Shown here: one piece after another, positions 1 through 7,760 of the stretch
Layout: each line of letters begins with the position of its first letter
Position numbering within the stretch: position 1 is the first letter of the stretch
NCBI RefSeq assembly: GCF_900129365.1
Contig: NZ_FQVM01000001.1
Location: forward strand, 186,001-250,000
Direction of reading: 5' to 3'
Origin: Clostridium fallax
GTDB taxonomy: Bacteria; Bacillota; Clostridia; Clostridiales; Clostridiaceae
DNA: 64,000 nucleotides
Translations under genes and position numbers: made by a program
Notes under the pieces: model-generated
Database searches by the model: none
What the model was told of the DNA's origin: nothing
What the model saw: only the letters and a program-made list of their open reading frames with translations

Positions 1-342
1 TTCTACATTTTTAGTACTTGCACCTATTATCTTATTTTCTCCTAATATTTTTCTTGCATCCTTAACTTTCATATCTTTTTGTCCTAGATGAACGCCATCA
101 GCATCTACTACTAAAGCAATATCTACTCTATCATTTATTATAAAAATACAATTATATTTTTCACATATTTCCTTTAAAATCATAGCTTCATCACAAAGCT
201 CCCTAGTATCTTTATTTTTTGCCCTATATTGGAGTATTGTAGTTCCACTTTTTAAAGCTTCTTCAACTTTTTCACATAATTCAGAAAAATTCATCTCATA
301 ATCAGAAACAAGATAAACCTCTTTATTTTTAAAATTCTTCAC
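1..342 (-). CDS. thiE: Thiamine-phosphate synthase, 3' end missing (window edge)
   Basis: Joins HMP-pyrophosphate and hydroxyethylthiazole phosphate into thiamine phosphate in the cytoplasm. Reading the minus strand from a GTG at 342 gives 114 codons of a TIM-barrel typical of ThiE: an N-terminal YLVSD strand, a QYRAK motif (family LR.K, pyrophosphate binding), the FIINDRVDIAL segment and DGVHLGQ, then IIGAST before the edge. A GGAGAG SD lies just upstream of the GTG. The start overlaps the end of thiM by 14 bases, which implies translational coupling. It is the last visible gene of the thiW-thiD-thiM-thiE operon. The C-terminal half is outside the window, so completeness cannot be judged. 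Confidence 0.93.
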   Translation of the reverse strand, partial: MKNFKNKEVYLVSDYEMNFSELCEKVEEALKSGTTILQYRAKNKDTRELCDEAMILKEICEKYNCIFIINDRVDIALVVDADGVHLGQKDMKVKDARKILGENKIIGASTKNVE

Positions 343-1177
343 TTATCTTCTCTCCTTTTTTTATATTTTCTTCTGTTATAAGAGAAATATTGTCTAGCAA
401 TCTATGTTTAAAGGAAAATATTCCTTCATTTTTTTCTAAATTGCTTTCTGCTACTTCACCACAAAGTCCCCAAAATACCACAGAAGATAAGGAGGCATAT
501 AGCTGCTCTTCTTTATTTACCTTTTCTCTTTCACTAACCGATGCAACAAAAGCTGCTAATAATGCACCTAAAAAACATCCACTACCTGTAACCTTTCCCA
601 TTAAAGAAGATCCATTATCTACTACAAAAGTTTTTTCTCCTAATATAACTAAATCTCTTTTTCCAGAAACAACTATTATGATATTTCTTTCTTTTGAAAA
701 ATCCTTTGTTTTCTCTATTACATCACTACTTAAGCCTTCTTCTCCCTCTAAGCAATCTATGCCTTTGAAAGAACTATTCATTTTAACTATTGATTTTATT
801 TCAGAAAGATTTCCTTTTATTACTGTAGGATTTCCTATAGATAATAATTCTTTTAAAAACTCTTTTCTATATTCTGTAGCATGAACTCCTACTGGATCTA
901 TAACTACAGGAATATTATTTTTTAATGCTGCCTTAAAAGCAGCTATCATTCCATCTTTTTGTAAGTCATCTAATGTTCCTATATTTAAAACTAATCCATC
1001 ACTTATAGAAGTTATATCTCCAGATTCTTTAGAGCTATGAGCCATAAGAGGTCTAGCTCCTGCTGTTGTAAGTACCTGTGCCATATCACTAATAGTAACT
1101 AAATTTGTAATGCAATGTATTAAAGGTTCCTTATTTTCTAGGTTTTTTTTATATTTATAAACATTATAAAACTTCAT
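329..1177 (-). CDS. thiM: Hydroxyethylthiazole kinase
   Basis: Phosphorylates 4-methyl-5-(2-hydroxyethyl)thiazole with ATP, salvaging the thiazole half of thiamine. At 282 residues it is near family length. Visible motifs are ITNLVTISDMAQ (about 23-34), the substrate-side ARPLMAHS (41-48), VVIDPVGV (91-98) and the C-terminal GKVTGSGC with the catalytic-region cysteine at 201. AGGAGG precedes the ATG. It follows thiD after a 77-bp gap and overlaps thiE, which uses its product. Control by the upstream TPP riboswitch is inferred from operon order. Confidence 0.96.
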   Translation of the reverse strand: MKFYNVYKYKKNLENKEPLIHCITNLVTISDMAQVLTTAGARPLMAHSSKESGDITSISDGLVLNIGTLDDLQKDGMIAAFKAALKNNIPVVIDPVGVHATEYRKEFLKELLSIGNPTVIKGNLSEIKSIVKMNSSFKGIDCLEGEEGLSSDVIEKTKDFSKERNIIIVVSGKRDLVILGEKTFVVDNGSSLMGKVTGSGCFLGALLAAFVASVSEREKVNKEEQLYASLSSVVFWGLCGEVAESNLEKNEGIFSFKHRLLDNISLITEENIKKGEKISEEF

Positions 1178-1254
1178 AAAATTCCTCCTAAAATATTATG
1201 TAATTATAAAAATAAAGTCTTCTAATAACATCTTCTATACTGAAATATAACGTA

Positions 1255-2061
1255 TTATTCTATTACTCCAGCATCCTTATAAAGTTTATAAAAATGATTT
1301 GTTGGTCCTACTCCTTTACCTAGTTTGAAACCATTTTTAATAGCAATAGTTATATAGTCTTTAGCCTTCTTTACAGCTATCTCTACAGAATCTCCCTTAG
1401 CTAAATTAGCAGCTATAGCTGATGATAAAGTACATCCTGTACCATGAGTATGTATTGTATTTATTCTTTCTCCAGTAAGTTCTATAAAGTTTTCTCCATC
1501 ATATAATATATCCATTGCATCTTTTTCTAAATGTCCACCTTTTATAAGTACATATTTAGGTCCTAATTTTATTAATTTTTTAGCACTTTCTCTCATATCT
1601 TCTAAGGTTTCAATTTTTCTTTGTAATATTTCTTCTGCCTCTGGTAAATTTGGAGTTATAATTAGTGCTAAAGGAAACAACTCCTTTATAAGAGTATCTT
1701 TTGCATCTTTAGATAATAAATTAAATCCACTTTTAGAAACCATAACTGGATCTAACACTATAGGTGGTAATTTCTTTATTTTTCTAAGACTTTCTCCTAT
1801 AGCTTTTATTGATTCTATTTTAGATACCATTCCAATTTTAATAGCATTTACATGTATATCATCAAAGATTACATTTATTTGTTTCTTTATTATTTCCGGT
1901 GAAATATCTTCAATTCCGAAAACTCCCTGTGTATTTTGAGCAGTAATTGCTGTAATCACACTCATTCCATAAACTCCATTTGCTGAAAAGGATTTCAAAT
2001 CTGCTTGTATTCCAGCTCCTCCACAAGAATCTGATCCTGCTATTGTTAATGCATTTTTCAT
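1255..2061 (-). CDS. thiD: Hydroxymethylpyrimidine/phosphomethylpyrimidine kinase
   Basis: Phosphorylates HMP and then HMP-P to give the pyrimidine pyrophosphate used by ThiE. The 268 residues show the ribokinase-fold signature of ThiD: LTIAGSDSCGGAGIQADLK at the N-terminus, IVLDPVMVSKSG (about 101-112), ITPNLPEAE (135-143) and HTHGTGC ending at Cys210. It begins two bases past the thiW stop, so the two are almost certainly co-transcribed and coupled. No odd features. A PdxK-type role is possible in this fold but less likely in a thi operon. Confidence 0.95.
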   Translation of the reverse strand: MKNALTIAGSDSCGGAGIQADLKSFSANGVYGMSVITAITAQNTQGVFGIEDISPEIIKKQINVIFDDIHVNAIKIGMVSKIESIKAIGESLRKIKKLPPIVLDPVMVSKSGFNLLSKDAKDTLIKELFPLALIITPNLPEAEEILQRKIETLEDMRESAKKLIKLGPKYVLIKGGHLEKDAMDILYDGENFIELTGERINTIHTHGTGCTLSSAIAANLAKGDSVEIAVKKAKDYITIAIKNGFKLGKGVGPTNHFYKLYKDAGVIE

Positions 2062-2062
2062 A

Positions 2063-2596
2063 TTAACTAACCTCCATATTTTTTATTAATTCTTTTATCT
2101 GTGGTATATTTAAAAATAAAATGGCAAAGGCTGCTCCTCCTATACAACTTAATGAAAAGGGAAAAATAAAAGCAAATAAAGCTACTTCTTTTCCCATTAC
2201 CATTTTTGCAATAGGATAAGCTACTAAAGCTCCTATAATGCCAGTTCCTATTACTTCTCCTAAAGCTGTCATATAAATCTTTTTAGATCTTTTATATATA
2301 ATTCCAGCTACTAAAGCTCCTATCATACTTCCTGGAAAAGCGAGTAAAGAGCCTGTCCCTAATATATTTCTAATTAATGAAACACAAAAAGCATTTAAAA
2401 CTGCATAAAATGGACCTAAAATAATTGCAGAAACTACATTTATAAAATGCTGTATTGGAAACATTTTTCCTCCAAGAATAGGAATATAAAATATAGATCC
2501 AAAAATTACTCCTAAGGCTATTAATATTCCACTAATTACAACCTTATAGGTTTTAATTTGATAAAAATTTTTTTGTGAAATTCTCTTTTTTCCCAT
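2063..2596 (-). CDS. thiW: ThiW, membrane S-component for a thiamine precursor
   Basis: A 177-residue, very hydrophobic protein with about five or six membrane segments and the glycine-rich small-residue pattern of ECF transporter substrate-binding (S) components. ThiW proteins are predicted to bind a thiamine precursor, probably the thiazole moiety, and to share a general energizing module encoded elsewhere. It is the first gene after the TPP riboswitch and directly precedes thiD, fitting uptake followed by kinase trapping. Substrate is from family precedent; the sequence itself shows only the S-component type. Confidence 0.88.
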   Translation of the reverse strand: MGKKRISQKNFYQIKTYKVVISGILIALGVIFGSIFYIPILGGKMFPIQHFINVVSAIILGPFYAVLNAFCVSLIRNILGTGSLLAFPGSMIGALVAGIIYKRSKKIYMTALGEVIGTGIIGALVAYPIAKMVMGKEVALFAFIFPFSLSCIGGAAFAILFLNIPQIKELIKNMEVS

Positions 2597-2749
2597 AATA
2601 GTCCCTCCTCCAAAAAAAAATATATGTAGAGGAATATTAAAAATATATAATCTAAATCCTTAAGCTATTAATTAAAAAATTCAAATTTACTTTTAAAATT
2701 ATCTTAAAAAATAATTAAAATATTTTTTTATTTAATATAATTTGAAAAT

Positions 2750-2776
2750 AAAAAAAGTGTAGCCTAAGGCTACACT
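2750..2776 (-). terminator. Terminator of the TPP riboswitch expression platform
   Basis: Positions 2757-2775 form the palindrome GTGTAGCC-TAA-GGCTACAC, followed on the minus strand by a run of seven T. It lies between the TPP aptamer and thiW, the expected place for ligand-controlled termination. Confidence 0.9.
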
Positions 2777-2790
2777 AATATTTCATAAAT

Positions 2791-2890
2791 TAATGCTTCC
2801 CTACGCTGGTATTAACCAGATCAGGTGTTAAGAGTCAGAAAATATTGTTTTCAATCTCAGCTAGCATATACTAGCCCCTCTAGCACACAA
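2791..2890 (-). promoter_or_regulatory. TPP riboswitch (THI box) aptamer
   Basis: The minus strand carries the TPP aptamer core in order: AGGGG, GCTGAGA, ACACCTGATCTGG, TAATACCAGCGTAGGGAAG. The short outer P1 helix can form between TGTGCT and AGCATT. It precedes a strong terminator and then thiW. By the established mechanism, bound TPP favours termination, shutting thiW-thiD-thiM-thiE when thiamine is plentiful. Confidence 0.96.
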
Positions 2891-2910
2891 TACTATTATT
2901 TTTTATTCTT

Positions 2911-2939
2911 ATTATATGTTAATTTAATAAAATTGTCAT
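2911..2939 (-). promoter_or_regulatory. Sigma-A type promoter of the thi operon
   Basis: On the minus strand ATGACA (2934-2939) is followed after exactly 17 bases by a perfect TATAAT (2911-2916), about 20 bases upstream of the TPP aptamer. It sits directly downstream of the sdaAA stop codon. Confidence 0.8.
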
Positions 2940-2948
2940 CTACTATAA

Positions 2949-3833
2949 TTATTCTTTATCTTTACCAAAAACTTTTTTTCTAAGTTCCAATCCTGTTTTA
3001 GTTGTAGCAATTCCTCCCATTGCAGTTTCTCTTAGTGCAGAAGGTAAATTTCTTCCAACTCTATACATTGCTTCTACTGCATCATCAAAAGGAATTTTAC
3101 TTTCAACTCCAGCCATAACTAAATCCGCAGTAGTTAAAGCACTAACTGCCCCTGCAAAATTTCTTTTCGCACAAGGAATTTCTACTAACCCAGCTACAGG
3201 ATCACAGACTAATCCTAAAATATTTTGAAGAACAATAGCGCCTGCATCTAAACTCATTCTAGGAGTTCCACCCATCATTTCAACAACTGCAGCGGCACTC
3301 ATAGCTGCTGCTGAACCACATTCTGCCTGACATCCACCTTCTGCTCCAGCTAAGGTAGCATTTTGCGCTATTATGATTCCAACTGCTGCTGCTGCAAATA
3401 ATCCTTCAATTATTTCATCTTCAGTTTTATCTAAAGCTTCTCCAGCAGTAGTAATTACAGCCGGTAATATACCACAAGAACCTGCTGTAGGACAAGCAAC
3501 TATTCTTCCCATTGAAGCATTTACTTCTGAACAAGATAACGCTCTTCCCATAGCCTTAACCATTACATCTCCAGTTAGTGACTTACCTTTCTTTAAATAA
3601 TTATTAACCTTATATCCATCTCCACCAATAAGTCCACTGACAGAAAAAACTTCTTTTTCCGATCCTTCTTTTACTTCTTCTTTCATAACATAAAAGGTTT
3701 TTCTCATAGTTTCAAAAACTTCATCTTTAGAGCAACCTTTTTGCTCCATTTCACTTAAGATTGCAAATTCACTTAACTTTATTCCTTTTGAACTACATAT
3801 GTAAAGAAGATCCTCACCATTTTTTGCAAACAT
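2949..3833 (-). CDS. sdaAA: L-serine dehydratase, iron-sulfur dependent, alpha subunit
   Basis: Deaminates L-serine to pyruvate and ammonia, working with the beta subunit encoded just upstream. The 294 residues match the catalytic alpha subunit. Cysteine-rich motifs that can hold the oxygen-labile [4Fe-4S] cluster are visible: CPTAGSCGILPAV (Cys114, Cys120), GGCQAECGSAAA (Cys168, Cys172) and Cys210 in a VCDPVAG segment. Four bases separate it from sdaAB. The pair feeds serine carbon into fermentation. No separate promoter is visible, so co-transcription is likely. Confidence 0.95.
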   Translation of the reverse strand: MFAKNGEDLLYICSSKGIKLSEFAILSEMEQKGCSKDEVFETMRKTFYVMKEEVKEGSEKEVFSVSGLIGGDGYKVNNYLKKGKSLTGDVMVKAMGRALSCSEVNASMGRIVACPTAGSCGILPAVITTAGEALDKTEDEIIEGLFAAAAVGIIIAQNATLAGAEGGCQAECGSAAAMSAAAVVEMMGGTPRMSLDAGAIVLQNILGLVCDPVAGLVEIPCAKRNFAGAVSALTTADLVMAGVESKIPFDDAVEAMYRVGRNLPSALRETAMGGIATTKTGLELRKKVFGKDKE

Positions 3834-3837
3834 AACC

Positions 3838-4518
3838 TTAAACTCCTTCCTTAACTGGATTAATTGTTATAACTTTTTTTACTGCACTAACCAGCTTTAT
3901 TTTTTCCCTTATATCTGAAGGAAGTGTTGAATCTACTTCAAAAACCATAGTAGCTTCCTTTCCCTTTTCCTCTCTAAAAACTTTCATAAAAGCTATATTT
4001 ATATTTATTTCAAATAGTATAGTAGTCACCATAGATACTGCTCCAGGAACATCTCTATGAGAAATTATTATTGTCGGATACTCTCCTGTAAATTCAACTT
4101 CTTGACCATTAACCTCTGTAATTATAATACTTCCTCCACCTATTGAACTTCCCATTACCTCACAAACTTCATCTTTAGAATTAGTTATTAAAAACTTAAC
4201 AGTATTAGGATGCTGATCCCCTAGATCTGTTTCCTTAAAATTTATAATAATCCCCATTTCCTTAGCTATTTCTAAGGATTTTCTTAATCTAACATCACTA
4301 GGCTCCATTCCTAAAATTCCAGCCACTAAAGCTCTATCAGTTCCGTGACCTTTATATGTTTTTGCAAAAGATCCATGAAGCAAAAATTCAACTTTAACAA
4401 TATCTTCTCCAGCAATAGCTCTAGCTACTTTTCCTAGCCTAGCTGCCCCTGCAGTATGAGAACTTGATGGGCCTATCATAACTGGTCCAATTAAATCAAA
4501 AACTCCGTACTTTTTCAT
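3838..4518 (-). CDS. sdaAB: L-serine dehydratase, iron-sulfur dependent, beta subunit
   Basis: Partner of the alpha subunit in the heterodimeric Fe-S serine dehydratase. The N-terminus has the family signature GPVMIGPSSSHTAGAARLG, and the last 70-80 residues read as an ACT domain (about 148-226), a small regulatory fold that often binds serine. Two adjacent ATG codons follow AAGGAGAGG. The second (4518) has the better spacing and gives 226 residues; starting at 4521 adds one Met. Confidence 0.94.
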   Translation of the reverse strand: MKKYGVFDLIGPVMIGPSSSHTAGAARLGKVARAIAGEDIVKVEFLLHGSFAKTYKGHGTDRALVAGILGMEPSDVRLRKSLEIAKEMGIIINFKETDLGDQHPNTVKFLITNSKDEVCEVMGSSIGGGSIIITEVNGQEVEFTGEYPTIIISHRDVPGAVSMVTTILFEININIAFMKVFREEKGKEATMVFEVDSTLPSDIREKIKLVSAVKKVITINPVKEGV

Positions 4519-4630
4519 CATACCTCTCCTTTTATATCATTAAATAAATTTGAAGGTTAAAATTATTTAGCTTACAGTATTATTATGCACTTTAAAGCAT
4601 AAATCCTTCAAGAAAAATATTAATATTTAA

Positions 4631-4684
4631 AGTATAGGCCTAGAAATTTAACAAATAAGCCAAATCCTAGACTTATACTTTTTC
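4631..4684 (-). terminator. Probable terminator after the nucleoside kinase gene
   Basis: AAAGTATAGGCCTAG and CTAGACTTATACTTT form an imperfect 15-bp stem (one G-U, one mismatch) around a loop of about 20 bases, between the stop of the nucleoside kinase (minus) and the sdaAB start. The T-run is weak, so a processing or regulatory hairpin is also possible. Confidence 0.45.
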
Positions 4685-4749
4685 ACTTAAAGTTTATAAA
4701 ATTATTTATATTTACCATAATAATTTTTTTATAAATAATATACATCTAT

Positions 4750-6408
4750 TTAATACTTATAAAAACAACTACCACCTATAAATTCTCTTAATATAGAGTT
4801 TTCTGGTACCATATCTTTATTTACTTCCTCAAATAAATTTAAAAATGATTTTAACCTAAGAGCTTCATAATAAACATCGCTTGTTTTCTTTATTTTAGAT
4901 AATTCTTTTATTGCATATTTTTTTAAAATAGCAAGTTCATAAACTAAAGTAGAGTTAAACATTACATCTGCCTGCTCTTGATAAACAAATATATTTTTTT
5001 CCTCACCTTTTTTAATATCTGGCCACATTCTTAATGTATCTTCTGCATCATATCCTCTAGATAAAGAATCTCTTACTATTCTCCTTATTTTTCTAACATC
5101 TGTAGTTGCTATTCTATTATGATTATCTACATTAAGTTGAGTTAAAGCACTTATATATATTTTAAATTTATTATATGCTGGTATTGATGATGTTAATTTA
5201 TCATTTAATCCATGTATTCCTTCAATTATCAATACTCCATTTTGTGGTAACCTTATTATATTATTTTTCCATTCTCTTTTACCAGTTATAAAATTATATA
5301 TAGGAATTTCTACATATTTTCCTTTTAATAGCTTACTCAGATGTTCATTAAAAAGATCTAAATCTAATGCATTTATAGATTCAAAGTCAGGTTTTCCATT
5401 TTCATCTAAAGGCGTTTTATTTCTATCAATAAAATAATCATCTAATGATATAGGAATAGGTATTAATCCATTTACTCTTAATTGTATTCCTAATCTTTTT
5501 GCAAAAGTTGTTTTACCAGAAGATGATGGTCCTGCAATTAAAACTATTTTTACCTCATTCTTTTCATTTACCATATCTGCTATATTTGCTATCTTCTTTT
5601 CATGTAAAGCTTCTGAAACTCTTATTACATCTCCAATATCTCCATTTTCTATTTTCTCATTTAAAAATCCTAAATTAGGCACCTCTAATATATTAAGCCA
5701 ATTTTCAGTTTCATAAAATATTTCATTTAATTTAGGTTGTTCTATAAATTTAGGTATAACCTTAGGATTACTTGCATCTGGATATCTTATTATAAATCCT
5801 GGTTCATTATATTTTAATTCAAAATATTTTAATATTCCTGTAGAATATCCCATTGAGCCATAAAAGTAATCATATCTTCCATCTAACTCATAAAGTTTTA
5901 TTTCATCACTTTTCACATACTTTAATAACTTAACTTTGTCATCCATTCCATAAGAAGCAAAAATTTCAATAGCTTTTAACCTACTCATTGAAACTTTTTT
6001 TATTTTTAAATCTTTTCTTATAATTTCATCCATTCTATTCTTTATAAGTTTAACTTCCTCTTCATCCAAGGCTGTTTCTTTATGAATTTCTCCGAAAATT
6101 CCCTTACTTATAGCATGTTCTATAGTTATCTTACTATCAGGAAATATATCTAAAACTGCCTTTATAAGAACGAATTGTAATGTTCTTATATAAGTTTTCA
6201 TTCCCATTATACAATCTATTCTTACATCTTCAAGTACTCCATCTTCTTCTATTGGAGCTGTTAATTCATAATATTCATCATTTAGCTTTGCTAAAACTAA
6301 AGGTAATTCGTCTAAATAATAATCATCTTTAAGTAGTGAATAGAACTCAATACCCTTTTGGACATAAACTTCCTTTCCATTATTTAATTGAATTTTTATT
6401 TTTGTCAC
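4750..6408 (-). CDS. Nucleoside (uridine-type) kinase with ThrRS-like N-terminal region
   Basis: A 552-residue protein. The N-terminal part looks like a TGS fold followed by a threonyl-tRNA-synthetase-type second domain (IEHAISKGIFGEI about 96-108). The C-terminal part is a uridine kinase/phosphoribulokinase P-loop domain, with Walker A GPSSSGKTT near 293-301 followed by the SLDDYF motif. This fused layout is known among clostridial uridine-kinase-like proteins. The physiological substrate is not settled; nucleoside phosphorylation is the family inference. The frame opens at a GTG at 6417 that overlaps the SD, so the GTG at 6408 (SD AGAGGTGA, 5-base spacer) is preferred. Confidence 0.8.
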   Translation of the reverse strand: MTKIKIQLNNGKEVYVQKGIEFYSLLKDDYYLDELPLVLAKLNDEYYELTAPIEEDGVLEDVRIDCIMGMKTYIRTLQFVLIKAVLDIFPDSKITIEHAISKGIFGEIHKETALDEEEVKLIKNRMDEIIRKDLKIKKVSMSRLKAIEIFASYGMDDKVKLLKYVKSDEIKLYELDGRYDYFYGSMGYSTGILKYFELKYNEPGFIIRYPDASNPKVIPKFIEQPKLNEIFYETENWLNILEVPNLGFLNEKIENGDIGDVIRVSEALHEKKIANIADMVNEKNEVKIVLIAGPSSSGKTTFAKRLGIQLRVNGLIPIPISLDDYFIDRNKTPLDENGKPDFESINALDLDLFNEHLSKLLKGKYVEIPIYNFITGKREWKNNIIRLPQNGVLIIEGIHGLNDKLTSSIPAYNKFKIYISALTQLNVDNHNRIATTDVRKIRRIVRDSLSRGYDAEDTLRMWPDIKKGEEKNIFVYQEQADVMFNSTLVYELAILKKYAIKELSKIKKTSDVYYEALRLKSFLNLFEEVNKDMVPENSILREFIGGSCFYKY

Positions 6409-6516
6409 AACAATCACCTCTTATAAATAATTATACAACCTTTACATTTAAAATTATCATAATTTTTTGAATAATTTATACTTTCAAAAGTAATCATATT
6501 AAATAGAGGTGTTAAT

Positions 6517-7209
6517 ATGATTATTGTAATAATAAGAACTGTGCTTCTTTACTTTCTTGTTGTTTTAATTATGAGACTTATGGGGAAAAGGCAAATTGGA
6601 GAATTGCAGCCTTATGAACTAGTAATAACTATGATGATTTCCGATTTAGCTTCTTTACCTATGCAAGATACAAGACTTCCTCTTTTATTAGGAGTAATAC
6701 CTATTGTTACATTACTAATATTAAAAACTGTGCTATCTGAACTTCAACTTAAAAGTTACTTTGCAAGAAAAGTTTTAGATGGAACTCCTTGTATCATTAT
6801 AAAAAATGGAGAAATTAACTTTTCTGCTTTAAAAGACCAAAGAATAAATATTGACGATTTAATGGAAGGGTTAAGATTAAATGGATTTTTCGATGTCACT
6901 GATATACAATATGCTATTTTAGAAAATAATGGTCAATTATCTATAATTCCTAAAAATGATTCTTCTCCAGTTACTAAAGCTGATTTAAAAATTAAAGAAA
7001 AAGATGCCGAACTTCCTTTAGTTTTATTAATAGATGGAAGATTAAGTGAAACAGCATTAAAAAGTCTTGGTAAAAATCATAATTGGTTTAATAAACAGCT
7101 AAAGAAAAATAATATAAAAAGTAAAGATGATTTATTTATAGCTATGATAAATTCTAAAGGAGAATTTTATTTTCAAAAAAAAAATAATAAAAATTCTCAA
7201 AATAGCTAA
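6517..7209 (+). CDS. DUF421 membrane protein (YetF/YrbG-like)
   Basis: A 230-residue protein with three N-terminal membrane helices (about 1-70), including the family segments RLMGKRQIGELQPYELVITMMISDLASLPM. A soluble C-terminal DUF421 domain follows (ARKVLDGTPCIIIKNGEIN, then DLMEGLRLNGFFDV). Members occur in spore formers and the family function is unclear. The ATG follows AGAGGTG. A DUF4363 gene starts about 20 bases later; this DUF421-DUF4363 pair recurs in clostridia, suggesting a joint envelope or spore role (inference). Confidence 0.85.
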   Translation: MIIVIIRTVLLYFLVVLIMRLMGKRQIGELQPYELVITMMISDLASLPMQDTRLPLLLGVIPIVTLLILKTVLSELQLKSYFARKVLDGTPCIIIKNGEINFSALKDQRINIDDLMEGLRLNGFFDVTDIQYAILENNGQLSIIPKNDSSPVTKADLKIKEKDAELPLVLLIDGRLSETALKSLGKNHNWFNKQLKKNNIKSKDDLFIAMINSKGEFYFQKKNNKNSQNS

Positions 7210-7230
7210 TACTTTAGGAGGTGATTATTT

Positions 7231-7611
7231 ATAAAAAATCTAATAGTTTCTTTCATTATATTTTTTTCATTGTTAGGATTTATAATTTATTCACATATTA
7301 ATTTAACTAATACTTGCAACAAAATAATAAATATATGTGATAATATAGAGGATGATATTCAACAAAATAAAAAATCAGATGGTATAAAAAATTCTATAGC
7401 CTTAAAAGATTATATTCAAAATTCTTATTCATTATTAACAGCATATTTAAATCATGCAGATTTAGATAATATTTTAATAGAAACAATAAAACTTTCAGAG
7501 TATATAGAATATGATAATGAATCAGATATCTTTGCAACTTTACATGCTATTAAGCATTCTACTTCAACTATAAGAAAACTACAAAAACCTACTTTAAATA
7601 ACATTTTTTAA
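7231..7611 (+). CDS. DUF4363-like membrane-anchored protein with an AUA start
   Basis: A 126-residue protein read as M-KNLIVSFIIFFSLLGFIIYS, a membrane anchor or signal sequence, then an acidic, mostly helical extracytoplasmic part. Upstream in frame there is a stop at 7222-7224 and no ATG, GTG or TTG before residue 14 (TTG at 7270). A very strong SD, AGGAGGTGA (7216-7224), lies six bases ahead of ATA at 7231. Starting at 7270 would leave that SD unused and cut the hydrophobic segment. Pairing with DUF421 supports the DUF4363 call. The exact family is moderately sure; the AUA start is inference from spacing. Confidence 0.7.
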   Translation: MKNLIVSFIIFFSLLGFIIYSHINLTNTCNKIINICDNIEDDIQQNKKSDGIKNSIALKDYIQNSYSLLTAYLNHADLDNILIETIKLSEYIEYDNESDIFATLHAIKHSTSTIRKLQKPTLNNIF

Positions 7612-7640
7612 AAAACAATAAAAATATAATAGGTTTTATG

Positions 7641-7669
7641 TAGAAAATCTTTTAATATTAGTTTATAAT
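7641..7669 (+). promoter_or_regulatory. Probable promoter of the aldolase gene
   Basis: TAGAAA (7641-7646) is followed after 17 bases by a perfect TATAAT (7664-7669). The start site would fall near 7676, just ahead of a hairpin in the leader of the aldolase gene. Confidence 0.6.
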
Positions 7670-7682
7670 GTGTACATAGGGA

Positions 7683-7701
7683 TTAGTCCCAGCGGGACTA
7701 A
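7683..7701 (+). other. 5' leader hairpin of the aldolase mRNA
   Basis: TTAGTCCC-AGC-GGGACTAA is a perfect 8-bp stem with a three-base loop, predicted to lie within the first 30 bases of the aldolase transcript. No T-run follows, so it is not a standard terminator. An mRNA-stabilizing 5' hairpin or a protein-binding site are the likeliest readings. Confidence 0.6.
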
Positions 7702-7760
7702 ATTAGACCCTTTACATAAGGTTAGTAGCTTTATTGAAAAATATGAAAGGTGGTATAAAC

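Noticed and set aside
390..884. Plus-strand ORF inside thiM
   Set aside because: Antisense to a well-supported gene; composition rich in Ser, Phe and Leu, as expected for the reverse of AT-rich coding sequence, with no SD.
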